Part shown: positions 51,053 to 61,924 of the stretch, piece after piece
Numbering within the stretch: position 1 is the stretch's first letter
Layout of the letters: the number at the start of each line of letters is the position of its first letter
Source of the DNA: Anaeromyxobacter oryzae
GTDB taxonomy: Bacteria; Myxococcota; Myxococcia; Myxococcales; Anaeromyxobacteraceae
Length of the DNA: 64,000 nt
Assembly: GCF_023169945.1 (NCBI RefSeq)
Contig: NZ_AP025591.1
Span: forward strand, 6,432,501-6,496,500
Direction: 5' to 3'
Translations under genes and position numbers: made by a program
Notes under the pieces: generated by a model
Databases searched by the model: none
The model's input: only the letters and a program-made list of their open reading frames with translations
What the model was told of the DNA's origin: nothing

Positions 51053-52063
51053 CTACTGGCAGTCCGCCGGGCAGGTGTCCGCGCTCTCGGTGAACTGGCA
51101 GGTGCCGTCGCCGCAGCGGTACACGTCGGGGTCCTGGAGGAAGACCTGGATCGCCCGGTACGCGCGCCCGTTCACGGTGCAGGACGTGTACGTCTTCCCG
51201 TCCTCCCCCAGCGTGCAGAGATCGGAGCACATGCCGACGTGGACCATCGGCGAGCAGTCCCCGGGGATGCCGAACTCGGCGGCGCAGCCGCGGGGCGTCG
51301 TCACGTCGCTCTGGAGCGAGTCGGGCTCGAGGCCGATGCCGACGCCGGCGCCGTCGAAGAGGTTGCCCATGAAGCAGGCCTCGTGGAACCGCCACCCGGC
51401 GTCCTCCTCCGGCGTCACCTCGATGGTCGTGCCGTCGGCCTTGTACCCGCGGACGGAGATGGTGACGTGGCGGCCGAGGCCGTTCGTGTGGGCGGCGAGA
51501 CACGCCGACACGAGCTCCTGCTCGTCCGCGCCGATGGCCTCGCCGGCCGCCCAGCGCGGCGCCAGGCCGAGGCCGCCCGGCCACGCGTAGGACGCGCCGT
51601 CGGTCTCGTACGAGAGCGTCGCGTCGAGCGGGAGCGCGCACTTCACGACGTAGCGCATCACCATGTCGGAGTAGGACGTGTTCTGGACGAACCAGCCGTG
51701 GAACGTGTCCGTGTCGAGGCCCTCAGGGGTGAGCCCGTTGGCCGCCAGCCCGTTCGTCCCCTCGTACCCGGGCGCGAGCCCGTTGGTCATGATCCCGTTG
51801 GTCATGATGCCGTTCGTCATGATCCCGTTGGTCATGATCCCGTTCGTCATGATGCCATTGGTCATGATCCCGTTCGTCATGATGCCGTTGGTCATGATCC
51901 CGTTCGTCATGATGCCGTTGGTCATGATCCCGTTCGAATCGGTGGCCGCGGCGGTGATGAGCCCCTGCGCCGGCATCCCGTCCTCCGGCGTGTTCGCGGG
52001 TGCGCAGGCGGCGAGCAGGACGGTTGCGGCGACGACGGCGTAGACGTGGATTCGGTTCGACAT
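51053..52063 (-). CDS. lipoprotein with NGIMT pentapeptide repeats
   Basis: A 336-residue lipoprotein (MSNRIHVYAVVAATVLLAACAP, lipobox LLAAC). Right after the anchor come ten NGIMT pentapeptides and related NGLAPG, TNGLAANGL units; such Asn-Gly repeats probably form a stalk. The globular part (about residues 120-310) starts DTFHGWFVQNTSYSDMVMRY and has paired cysteines. The C-terminus YRCGDGTCQFTESADTCPADC is a compact four-cysteine motif common in myxobacterial surface proteins. It is divergent from the large kinase gene 200 bp away and follows the FHA kinase by only 19 bp on the same strand. Function is not known. Confidence 0.82.
   Translation of the reverse strand: MSNRIHVYAVVAATVLLAACAPANTPEDGMPAQGLITAAATDSNGIMTNGIMTNGIMTNGIMTNGIMTNGIMTNGIMTNGIMTNGIMTNGIMTNGLAPGYEGTNGLAANGLTPEGLDTDTFHGWFVQNTSYSDMVMRYVVKCALPLDATLSYETDGASYAWPGGLGLAPRWAAGEAIGADEQELVSACLAAHTNGLGRHVTISVRGYKADGTTIEVTPEEDAGWRFHEACFMGNLFDGAGVGIGLEPDSLQSDVTTPRGCAAEFGIPGDCSPMVHVGMCSDLCTLGEDGKTYTSCTVNGRAYRAIQVFLQDPDVYRCGDGTCQFTESADTCPADCQ
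51786..51933. repeat. 15-bp tandem repeat (10 units) in the lipoprotein gene
   Basis: Ten GTCATGATSCCGTTS units code for NGIMT. Alternate units differ at the same bases (GTTGGT against GTTCGT), giving a 30-bp higher-order period that points to duplication of pairs. Copy-number change would keep the frame and lengthen the stalk. Confidence 0.9.
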
Positions 52064-52262
52064 GGCGCTCCTCACTTCGGCGTGGGCGGCACGCGGGCGG
52101 CGCGCCCGGTGCGGTGGACTGCGGTGACCGCGGATGTTCAAGCCCGGGATCGGGGGACGACAGCCCTCGTTCTCGGGACGCGACGCCAGTGTCACCCAAG
52201 CAAGCGCACGGCGCGACGCCGTAGGCTCGGCACCTACACCGTCCGCGCGGACCCGCCGGCGT

Positions 52263-55200
52263 ATGATGCGCCGCGTGCCGCACGAGCCCCCGACGCCCAC
52301 AACGCCCGTGATCCCGGACGCCTGGGGCATCCCGGGGTTCGAGCTCGTCGGACGGATCGGACGCGGCGGCTTCGGCGAGGTGCTCGCGGCGCGGCGAAGC
52401 CAGGATGGACGCGCGGCGGCGGTGAAGATCGTCCGCGCCGAGCTCCCCTGGGCGCGCGCGCAGCTCGTCCGGGAGGCGGCGGCGCTCCGGACGCTGCCGG
52501 CCGGCCTCGCGCCCGCGCTGCTCTCGGCGGGCGAGCTCGCCGACGGGTCACCCTGGATCGCCGTCGAGCTCATCGAGGTTCCGAGCCTCGCGACGCGCCT
52601 CGCCGAGGCGCGGGGCCCGCTGCCCGATCCCGCGCTCCGGGCGTCGGCGATGGCCCTCGCCGACGCGCTCGCGGCGCTGCACGGGAGCGGCTGGGCGCAC
52701 TGCGATCTCAAGCCGGGACACGTCTTCCTCGAAGGCGACCGGGCGCGCCTCGTCGACCTCGGCCTCGCGGTCGGGCCGGCGCCCGCGTCCGTCCGCTCGG
52801 CGGTGCCACCCGGCGCGTTCGTCGGGACCGCCGCGTACATGGCGCCGGAGCAGGTGCGCGGAGATCCCGCGGACGCCCGCAGCGACGTCTACGCGGCGGG
52901 CGCGATCCTGTTCGAGCTCGCCACCGGCCAGCGCCCCTTCGACGGCGGCCCCGCCGAGATGCGCCAGGCCCACCTCGCCCTCCGGCCGACGCGCCCGTCG
53001 GACAGGGCGCCGGTCGCGCAGGGCCTCGACGAGGTGATCCTCCGGTGCCTGGCGAAGGAGCCCGCGGCCCGGTTCGCCGACGGGGGCGCGCTCCGCGCGG
53101 CCCTCCGGACCGTGTTCGCCGGCGCCACGCCCGACGTGCGCGCGCCTGCGCCGGAGCGATCCGCTGCCGCGCGTGCCCCCTCCCCCGGGCTGCCGCGGCG
53201 CACGGTCGGCGTCGTGCGGCTCCAGACCGACGCGGACCTCCTCGCGATCCGCCGCGCGGCGGAGGCCGCCGGCGGGCGGCTCGCGTCGACGTCGCCCGGC
53301 AAGGTGGCCCTCGTGTTCGAGCCGGGCGCCCGGGACAACGCCGTCCGGCTCGCGCTGGACTGCGCGGCCGGCGTCATCGCCGCGGGGCTCGCGAACGGCG
53401 CCGTCGTCGACCTCGCCACGGTGCCGGTGCTCGAGGGCGCGGCGGGGACGCGCTACGTCCTGCCGCCCGCCGCGGGCGCCTCGGCGCCGAGGCGCGACGA
53501 CCCGCCGGGCGTCCTCCTCACGCCGGGCGCAGCCGCCGCCGTGCCGGAGGCCGGCGTCGCGCCGGGCCCGCGAGAGGGCGTCCTGCGCATCGTCGCCGGC
53601 ACCGATCCGGACGGGCACCACCCCGCCCTCGTCGGGCGCGATCCGGTGCTCGATCGTCTCCTCGCCGAGGCGGAGCAGGCGCTCGCGCGGAGCGCACCGG
53701 CGATCGCGGCAGTCACGGCGGAGGCGGGCATGGGCAAGACCCGGCTCGCGACCGAGCTCGCGGCGCGGCTCCGCGCCCTGCGCGGCGGCCCGGAGGTGCT
53801 CGAGGTGCGCGCCCGCGAGGGCGCCGTCGGCGCGGACGAGACCCTGCGCGCGCTGCTGGTCTGGGCGCTGCGGCTGCCGACGCGCGGCCCCCCGCCGGCG
53901 GACGGCGGCCGGGCGGCCGTCGCCGCGCTCCCGGAGGTCGCCGACGCCTGGGCACCCGTCGCGCTCGCCCTAGGCTGGATCGGCCCGGAGGCGCCCGCGC
54001 TGCGGCCGTGGCGGGCGGCGCCCGGCGCGCTCCGCGCCGCGGTCGTGCGCGCGGCGGGCGAGGGGCTCCGCGCCCGCGCTCGCGCGCGCCCCGTCTGCAT
54101 CCTCGTCGATGACGCGCACCTCGCCGACGCCGCCGCCCTCGACGCGCTCGAGTACGCGGCGCTGGCCGAGGCGGCGGCGCCGCTCTTCGTCTGCGCCCTC
54201 GCCCGCCCGGCCCTCTCGGTGGCGCGGCCGGGCCTCGGCGAGCGCTCCGCGCGCCCCGTCCAGCTCACCCTCGGGCCGCTCCCCGCCGACGACGCCGCCG
54301 AGCTCTGCCGCCGCCTCCTCCTGCCCGCGGAGAACGTGCCCGCGCGCGCCGTCGCGCGTCTCGTCGAGCGGGCCCAGGGCGTGCCCGTCCTGCTCGTCGA
54401 GCTCGTCCGCGGCCTCCGCGCCGCTGGCCTCGTGCGCCAGCGCGGCGCCGAGGGGAGCTGGTACGTCGCGACCGACGAGCTGGACAACCTGCCCGGCCTG
54501 CCCCTCGTGGACTGGCTCGCGCAGCGCGAGATCGCGGGGCTGCCGGAGGCGCTCGCGGCGCACGCGCGCCTCGTCGCGCTGCTCGCGGACGAGGTCGCCC
54601 GCGACGAGGTGGCGGGCGTCGTCGCCGAGCTCGACCGCGAGGGCTCGGGCGGCGTCGTGGCGCTGGACCCGGACGTCGCCATGCGCAGGCTGCTGGAGCT
54701 CCGCGTGCTCGTCGCGCGCGGCGAGCGCATGGCGTTCCGCCACCCGCTCCTCCGTGAGGCGGTGGCCCGCTCGGCCGCGGACGCGGAGCGCCGGGCGGTC
54801 CACCGCGCCGCGTTCCGGCACTACCTCATCGCCGGCATGCCCGAGCACGACCGGCTGCCCCGCCTCGCGACGCACGCCGAGGCCTCCGGGCTGCGGGCCG
54901 AGGCGGCGTCGCTGTGGCTCCGCATGGCGGAGGGGCTGCGCGCCCGCCACGCCTACCTCGAGGCGGAGACCCACTACACGCGGGCGGTCGCCCAGCTCGC
55001 CGGGGAGGACGCACGCGGCCAGTTCGTGGCGCTCCGCGGGCGCGGCGTCGTGCGGTACCGGCTCGGACGCTACGACGACGCGATCGCGGATCTCGCCGGC
55101 GCGGTCGAGCGCGCGCGGGCGCTCGGCGACCGCGCGGGCGAGGTGGACTGCCTCCTCGAGCAGGCGACCGCGCTCGACTGGATGAACGACTACGCGCGCT

Positions 55201-56159
55201 CGGCGGAGTGCGTGCGGGAGGCGGAGCGGCTCGGCGGCGGCGACACCGCCCCGCTCACGGCGGCGCGGCTCGAGCTCGCCCGCGGCCGCGCGCTCCTCCG
55301 CGCCGCGAGCTGGCGCGAGGGCGTCGCCGCCGTCGAGGCGGCGGCGGCCCTCGCGGAGCCGCTCGGCGACGACGGCTACGAGACGGTGGTCGTCGCGCTC
55401 CTCGTCGGCGGGTTCGGGCTGCCGAACCTCGGCCGCGCCGCCGACGCCGAGAAGGCCCTCTCTCGCGCGCTCGCGCTCGCCCGCGGCCGCGGCGACGCCC
55501 TCCACCTCGCCTCCGCGCTCAACAACCGCCGGAACCTGTGGGTCGCGCGCGGGGCGCTCGACCTGGCCCTCGAGGACCAGCGCGCGTTCCTCCGCATCGG
55601 CCGCGACCTCGGCATGGTCGGGATCGAATACGTCGGCCAGTTCAACCTCGGCGAGCTGCTGTACCAGTCGGCGGACCTGGCTCGCGCCGAGGGGCACGTG
55701 CTCCGCGCGGTCGAGATCGAGCGGCGCCACCCCGAGGTGGCGGCCCGCCCCGTCGCGCGGCTCCTCCACGCGCGCCTCCTCGCGTACCGCGGCGATCTCG
55801 CCGGCGCCCGGAAGCGCCTCGACGAGATCCGCGACGTCGAGGCCCGCGCCGCCCACGGTCGTCCGGGCGCGCTCCTCGGCCCCTCCGACCGCATCCTGGC
55901 CGAGATGGTCGAGCTCGCCGCGACGGACGGCGGCGAGGCGGACTGGGCCGACCTCTGCGCGCGCTCGCGGACGCACTCGGTGGAGCAGGAGCCGATCGAG
56001 GTGCACGAGCTCCGCGCGCTGACGGCGCTGCGGGCCGGGCGCCGCGTCGATGGGGAGGCCGCGGCGGCCGAGGCGCTCGCGCTCGCCGAGGTGATCCCGA
56101 ACGTGATGGAGAACCGGGTCCGCGCGACGCTCGCGACCGCGCGGGCGCGCTCGGAGTGA
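52263..56159 (+). CDS. Ser/Thr kinase-like protein fused to AAA ATPase and TPR domains
   Basis: A 1298-residue cytoplasmic protein resembling PknK/MalT-type signalling proteins. Kinase-like domain (25-300): G-loop GRIGRGGFGEV, Lys55 in AAVKIV, catalytic loop HCDLKPGH (146-153) and metal loop DLG (165-167), APE present as APEQVRGDP. A linker region (320-460) follows, then an ATPase with Walker A AEAGMGKT (near 488-495) and Walker B CILVDDAHL (near 612), and TPR-like helices to the end. The usual HRDLKPxN asparagine is replaced by histidine and DFG by DLG, so kinase activity is uncertain. Start ATGs at 52263 and 52266 lack a clear ribosome-binding site. It ends 18 bp from the OPT transporter gene. 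Confidence 0.9.
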   Translation: MMRRVPHEPPTPTTPVIPDAWGIPGFELVGRIGRGGFGEVLAARRSQDGRAAAVKIVRAELPWARAQLVREAAALRTLPAGLAPALLSAGELADGSPWIAVELIEVPSLATRLAEARGPLPDPALRASAMALADALAALHGSGWAHCDLKPGHVFLEGDRARLVDLGLAVGPAPASVRSAVPPGAFVGTAAYMAPEQVRGDPADARSDVYAAGAILFELATGQRPFDGGPAEMRQAHLALRPTRPSDRAPVAQGLDEVILRCLAKEPAARFADGGALRAALRTVFAGATPDVRAPAPERSAAARAPSPGLPRRTVGVVRLQTDADLLAIRRAAEAAGGRLASTSPGKVALVFEPGARDNAVRLALDCAAGVIAAGLANGAVVDLATVPVLEGAAGTRYVLPPAAGASAPRRDDPPGVLLTPGAAAAVPEAGVAPGPREGVLRIVAGTDPDGHHPALVGRDPVLDRLLAEAEQALARSAPAIAAVTAEAGMGKTRLATELAARLRALRGGPEVLEVRAREGAVGADETLRALLVWALRLPTRGPPPADGGRAAVAALPEVADAWAPVALALGWIGPEAPALRPWRAAPGALRAAVVRAAGEGLRARARARPVCILVDDAHLADAAALDALEYAALAEAAAPLFVCALARPALSVARPGLGERSARPVQLTLGPLPADDAAELCRRLLLPAENVPARAVARLVERAQGVPVLLVELVRGLRAAGLVRQRGAEGSWYVATDELDNLPGLPLVDWLAQREIAGLPEALAAHARLVALLADEVARDEVAGVVAELDREGSGGVVALDPDVAMRRLLELRVLVARGERMAFRHPLLREAVARSAADAERRAVHRAAFRHYLIAGMPEHDRLPRLATHAEASGLRAEAASLWLRMAEGLRARHAYLEAETHYTRAVAQLAGEDARGQFVALRGRGVVRYRLGRYDDAIADLAGAVERARALGDRAGEVDCLLEQATALDWMNDYARSAECVREAERLGGGDTAPLTAARLELARGRALLRAASWREGVAAVEAAAALAEPLGDDGYETVVVALLVGGFGLPNLGRAADAEKALSRALALARGRGDALHLASALNNRRNLWVARGALDLALEDQRAFLRIGRDLGMVGIEYVGQFNLGELLYQSADLARAEGHVLRAVEIERRHPEVAARPVARLLHARLLAYRGDLAGARKRLDEIRDVEARAAHGRPGALLGPSDRILAEMVELAATDGGEADWADLCARSRTHSVEQEPIEVHELRALTALRAGRRVDGEAAAAEALALAEVIPNVMENRVRATLATARARSE

Positions 56160-56177
56160 CCGTCGGGGCGGAGGCGA

Positions 56178-57794
56178 TCACCCGCCTCGCAGCGCCGCGA
56201 CCGCGGACGCCGCGAGCGCGGCGACCGACTCGCCGGCGATGGCGCCCGCCGCGACGCCCTCGAGGCCGCCCTCGCCCGCGCGCCGCCGGACCGGCCCCGC
56301 GAGCAGCGCGCCGAGCGCGATGGCGGCCGCGTAGTGCGCGGGGACGACGAAGCCGAGCCCGAGCGCACCGGCGGACGGGAGGCGGCCCGCGAGCCGGCCG
56401 CGCGCGAGCAGCTCGAGCGCGACGCCGAGCGCGACTCCGGCGATCGCGGCGACCGCGGCCCCCCGGGGCAGCGCCGATGCACCCGACGCGACCTCCGCGA
56501 GCGCGCGCCACCGGAGCGCCGTCGGCGCCGGCAGCGCCGCGGTCCCGAGCCCCCGCGCCCCCACGAGGAGCGCGTACACCGGGATGGCGACGGCCGAGCC
56601 GAGCAGCACCCCCGCGAGCTGCGCCCGCGCCTGCGCCGCCGGCGGCGCTCCCACCCGCGCGCCCGCGCGGAGCGACCAGAGGGCCACGCTCGCCTGGGCC
56701 GCCGCGCCCGCGGCGACGGCGCCCGCGCCGGCCGCCGGCCCTGCGCCGGCCCCGGCGGCGCCCGCGGCGGCCTGCACCGCCTGCCCGAGCTCACCCGCCG
56801 GCGCGACGTCGGTCCGCCCGGCGGACCGCGCGCACGCGATCGTGGCGAGCACGGCGGGCACGAGGGCAAGCACGGCCGCGGCGACCCCGAGGCCGAACGC
56901 GCCGTGCACGCCGGCGACGGTGGCGACGGCCGCCGCGATGGCCACCGCCGCCCACGCCCACCCCGGCCCGCCGCGCCGGCCGAGCGACGCGAGGTCCAAG
57001 AGGCCGCCGCCAGCCGCCGCGAGATCCCGCACGAGCGCGACCGCCGCGCCGCCGAGCATGAGCCCGACGCCGGGCCAGAGGAGCCAGGCCGAGAGCTCGC
57101 CGAACCCGGCGCCCGCCACCGCCCCGGACCGGAGCAGCGCGGGCGCGATGCCCGCCCACGCGACGAGCGCGCCGAGCCCGATGGACGCCGCTCCCGCGAC
57201 GCCGACGAGGGCGCCGACCGCGACGAGCATCGGGGAGATCGCGATCCCGGCGCCGAGCGCGCCCGCGGTGCCGGGTGCGAGGAGCGCCGCCGGGATCGTC
57301 CCCGGCCCGTCGCGGAGGGCGGTGACGGCGGCGGACACCAGCCCCGAGGCGAGCAGCGGGCGCGCGCTCCGGCCGCGGGTCGCGAGCAGCTCCGCGGCCG
57401 CGACGCCGCTCGGGAAGGGCAGCGCCTCGTCCTCCAGCAGCCGCCGCCGGAGCGCGTGCGCGAGGGCGACACCGAGGCCCGCCGCGCCGGCGCCGAGGAG
57501 CACGACGGCCCAGGCCGGCGGCGGCCGGCCGAGCAGCGCGAGGCCGGGCACCGCGCCGAGGAGCCCCGCGGCCGCAGGGATCGCGCCCATCGACGTGGCG
57601 AGTGACTGGGCGAGGGTCGCGTCGACCGCCCGGCCGCGCCGGCCCCCGCCGCCGAGCAGCGCCGCCGCGAGGACCGACGCGGTCACCACGCCGATCTCCC
57701 AGAAGCCGGTGCGCAGCCCCATGTAGACGTTCCCGGCCGCGAGGAGCACGCCGAGCGCGACGCCGGTCAGGACGGTGGAGGGGGTGAGCGACAC
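56178..57794 (-). CDS. OPT-family (oligopeptide/metal-chelate) transporter
   Basis: A 538-residue polytopic inner-membrane protein with about 14 hydrophobic segments. NVYMGLRTGFWEIG near residue 22 and PFPSGVAAAELL near 126 are hallmarks of the OPT superfamily, which imports peptides or iron-siderophore-type chelates by proton symport. Its composition is extremely Ala/Gly-rich even for this genome. It starts with GTG at 57794, only 32 bp from the divergent kinase start, so the two promoters must overlap each other or lie inside coding DNA; it converges with the large kinase gene. Flanking by two kinase genes suggests, but does not show, phospho-control. Confidence 0.85.
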   Translation of the reverse strand: MSLTPSTVLTGVALGVLLAAGNVYMGLRTGFWEIGVVTASVLAAALLGGGGRRGRAVDATLAQSLATSMGAIPAAAGLLGAVPGLALLGRPPPAWAVVLLGAGAAGLGVALAHALRRRLLEDEALPFPSGVAAAELLATRGRSARPLLASGLVSAAVTALRDGPGTIPAALLAPGTAGALGAGIAISPMLVAVGALVGVAGAASIGLGALVAWAGIAPALLRSGAVAGAGFGELSAWLLWPGVGLMLGGAAVALVRDLAAAGGGLLDLASLGRRGGPGWAWAAVAIAAAVATVAGVHGAFGLGVAAAVLALVPAVLATIACARSAGRTDVAPAGELGQAVQAAAGAAGAGAGPAAGAGAVAAGAAAQASVALWSLRAGARVGAPPAAQARAQLAGVLLGSAVAIPVYALLVGARGLGTAALPAPTALRWRALAEVASGASALPRGAAVAAIAGVALGVALELLARGRLAGRLPSAGALGLGFVVPAHYAAAIALGALLAGPVRRRAGEGGLEGVAAGAIAGESVAALAASAVAALRGG

Positions 57795-57826
57795 GGAGGA
57801 ACCATGGTAGACCGGAGCCGCGGATC

Positions 57827-59185
57827 ATGGTGCACGACGACGACGCGACGATCCCCCTGCCCGGCTCGACCCCCCCGGTCCCGCCGCGCGACGGGGACCC
57901 CGAGGAGATGGCGCCGGGCGCGCGCGCAGGAGCCTGGGAGCTGCTCGCCCTCCTCGCCCGCGGCGGCCACGGCACGGTGTACGTCGCCGAGCATCGCGAG
58001 TCGGGACGGCGCGCCGCGGTGAAGGTGCTCTCCCGCGGCTTCGCCGCGTCCCCGGAGATGGCGGGCCGCTTCGTCCGCGAGGCGCGGATCCTCGCCCGCG
58101 TCCGCCACCCGAACATCGTGGACATTCTCGAGCTCGGGATCCTCCCCGACGGACGCCCGTTCGTCGCGATGGAGCTGCTCGACGGCCGGAGCCTGCTCGA
58201 CCTGCTCGCCGGCCGCGGGCGCATGCCGATCGCGGAGGCGCTCGAGATCCTCGGACCGGTCTGCGCCGCGCTCGACGCCGCGCACCGCGAGGGCGTCGTC
58301 CACCGCGACGTGAAGGCGTCCAACGTCTTCGTGGAGGACGGCGATCCACCCCGGGTGAAGCTCCTCGACTTCGGCGTCGCCCGGTCCACCGGTCCGGACG
58401 ATCCCGTCCTCACCGCCGCGGGCCAGCGCCTCGGCTCCGCGCACGCCATGGCGCCGGAGCTGATCCGCGGCCAGGCCGTGGACGCCCGGGCGGACGTGTA
58501 CGCCCTCGGGGTCCTTCTGTACCAGCTCCTCACCGGCGAGCTGCCGTTCTGGTCCGAGGACGCGTTCGAGCTGGAGCGGCTGCACCTCGCCGCGCCGGCG
58601 CCGCGCCCCGGCCGGCTCGCGCCCGTCCCGGCCGCGGTGGACGCGGTGGTCGAGCGCGCGCTCGCGAAGCGCCCCGAGGATCGGTTCAGCTCCGCGGCGG
58701 CGTTCCTCGAGGCGCTCCGCGCCGCCGCCGGTCAGGCCGGCCGCGGCGCCGAGCGGACCGGCCGCGCGACGGCGATCCACGTCGCGTTCCAGCCCGCGGC
58801 CGACCTCGACGAGGAGGGCGCGATCGCGCTCGTCGGCGTCGAGGAGGAGGCGGCCCGCCGCCTGGCCGACGCCGGATACGAGCTGGACGTCCGGGCCGGC
58901 GACGCGCTCCTCGCGACGAAGGTGCTGCCGGCCGGCGCCGCGCCGGGGCGCGCCGCGCGCGCCGACGCGATCGCGCTCGGCCGCGCGCTGCAGCAGGATC
59001 TCGCCGCGCTGGCCGGCGCCGCGGCGCGCGTGGAGCTCTGCGTTCACGCGGGCGAGATCCGGCTCGGCCCCGGCGACCGGCGCGGGGGCGGCGCCGTCTA
59101 CCGGACCGCCGAGTGGGTCCGGCCCGCCCCCGCCGGCTTCTTCGCGACCTCCGCGGCGGCCGACGGCCTCGAGCCGGCGCCGTAG
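57827..59185 (+). CDS. Ser/Thr protein kinase with C-terminal cyclase-like remnant
   Basis: A 452-residue soluble kinase. The domain at 35-290 has the glycine loop ARGGHGTVY, Lys66 (AAVKVL), catalytic HRDVKASN (159-166), DFG (181-183), APE in MAPELIRG and DVYALGVLLYQLLTG, so it should be active. After residue 310 a second domain (AIALVGVEEEAARRL, then LCVHAGEIRLGPG) recalls class III nucleotide cyclases but lacks their catalytic metal motif; I read it as a degenerate regulatory domain. There is no membrane span, in contrast to PknB types. GGAG precedes the ATG by eleven bases. The divergent OPT gene starts 32 bp away. Confidence 0.9.
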   Translation: MVHDDDATIPLPGSTPPVPPRDGDPEEMAPGARAGAWELLALLARGGHGTVYVAEHRESGRRAAVKVLSRGFAASPEMAGRFVREARILARVRHPNIVDILELGILPDGRPFVAMELLDGRSLLDLLAGRGRMPIAEALEILGPVCAALDAAHREGVVHRDVKASNVFVEDGDPPRVKLLDFGVARSTGPDDPVLTAAGQRLGSAHAMAPELIRGQAVDARADVYALGVLLYQLLTGELPFWSEDAFELERLHLAAPAPRPGRLAPVPAAVDAVVERALAKRPEDRFSSAAAFLEALRAAAGQAGRGAERTGRATAIHVAFQPAADLDEEGAIALVGVEEEAARRLADAGYELDVRAGDALLATKVLPAGAAPGRAARADAIALGRALQQDLAALAGAAARVELCVHAGEIRLGPGDRRGGGAVYRTAEWVRPAPAGFFATSAAADGLEPAP

Positions 59186-59196
59186 CCCGCCACCGC

Positions 59197-60320
59197 CTAC
59201 GCGGCCGACGACGCGAGCGCGGGCGCGGCCGCCGCGAGGCGCACCGCGCGCCGCAGGCCCGCGAACCGGAGCCGGGCGAGGGCGTCCGGCAGGGGCAGGA
59301 ACACGTGCTCGGCGTGCTCGTCGGAGAGGCGCGGCGAGAAGCCCGGCGGCAGGCGCGCCGCGAACGCGGACTCCTCGACCACGACCACCGCGCCGGGCCG
59401 GACCCGGTTCACGCTCGGGTCGAGGGCGAACGCGTGGCGATACCCGAGCGACACGACCGGGACGTCGGCCCCGGTCTCCTCGTGGAGCTCGCGCCGCGCG
59501 GCCGCCTCGGGCGTCTCGCCCGGCTCGATCCGGCCGGTCACCTGCTGCCAGAAGCCGCCCCGCGCCGCGCTCCGGCGGAGCAGCAGCACGCGCCCGTCCT
59601 CGGCCATGGCGGCGACCGACACGGTCCGGAGGTCGGGGCCCGCGTCGACGCGGACCCGGCCGAGCGCGGCGCCGAGGTGCGCCGCCAGCCGGTTCTCGAC
59701 GTCGGGCGCCTCCGGCGCGGGGCGGCCGCGCGCGGCGAGCTCGGCGGCGAGGCTCGTCACCCCGAGGCGCGGATCGGCGATCCCGCACGGAACGATGGCC
59801 TGGAAGTGCCCGAGGTCCGGATGGGCGTTGAACGCGAACCCGTGGGAGGTGATCCACCGCGAGAGGTGCACGCCGACGGCGCCGATCTTCTTCCGGCCGA
59901 CCCAGCAGCCGCGGTGCTCGGGGTGCCGCCCCGCCTCGACCCCGTAGTCGCCGCAGGTGTCGATCATCGCCTGCTCGAGCGCGGCCACGTACCGGCGCAC
60001 GTCCGGGCGATCCGAGAGATCGAGGACCGGGTAGCCGACGATCTGACCGGGTCCGTGATACGTGACGTCGCCGCCGCGATCGGTCTCGTGGATCTCGAAC
60101 CCCTGCCGCTCGAGCCAGGCGGGCGCGGCGACGATGTTCCCGGTCGCGGCGTTCCGGCCGAGCGTGATGACCGGCGGATGCTCGAGCAGGAACAGGAAGT
60201 CGGTGGAGGGCGGCGTCCCGCCGCGGACGGCGTCGCCGGCGAGGCGCATCAAGCCGAGGCCGTCCTCGTACTCGACGCGGCCGAGCCGGTACGTCCGGAG
60301 CGTGCGGGACGCGGCGGCGG

Positions 60321-60324
<4 letters not shown>
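59197..60324 (-). CDS. lipB: LipB octanoyltransferase fused to a Nudix domain
   Basis: A 375-residue fusion. Residues 1-225 are LipB: LLEHPPVITLGRNA, RGGDVTYHGPGQIVGYPV, catalytic Lys146 (RKKIGAVGVHLSRW) and Cys180 (IVPCGI), which move octanoyl groups from acyl carrier protein to lipoyl domains. Residues 230-350 are a Nudix hydrolase with box GRIEPGETPEAAARREL followed by HEETG. The two enzymes share one frame without a break. The ATG overlaps the lpdA stop by 4 bp (ATGA), so both are made from one message; lpdA uses the lipoyl groups that LipB starts. What the Nudix part hydrolyses is unknown. Confidence 0.92.
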
Positions 60325-61769
<1,445 letters not shown>

Positions 61770-61924
61770 GGCGAATCCCCCTTCCAGGGTGCCAGAGACA
61801 TAATCGGCGCGGGCGCGCGCGTCGCGCGGACTGTAGCGACGGGCCGGGCGGCCGTAAACGCAAAAGGCGCCTCCCGGCGGGTGGACACCTCCTCGCGCGA
61901 CGGCGCGTCGCGAGGCGAAGGGCG

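Noticed and set aside
51678..52043. A plus-strand frame coding for repeated Met-Ile-Pro-Leu-Val units, possible membrane protein
   Set aside because: It is the antisense of the NGIMT array; a 15-bp repeat keeps both strands open. The minus frame has the lipobox and a conserved cysteine motif.
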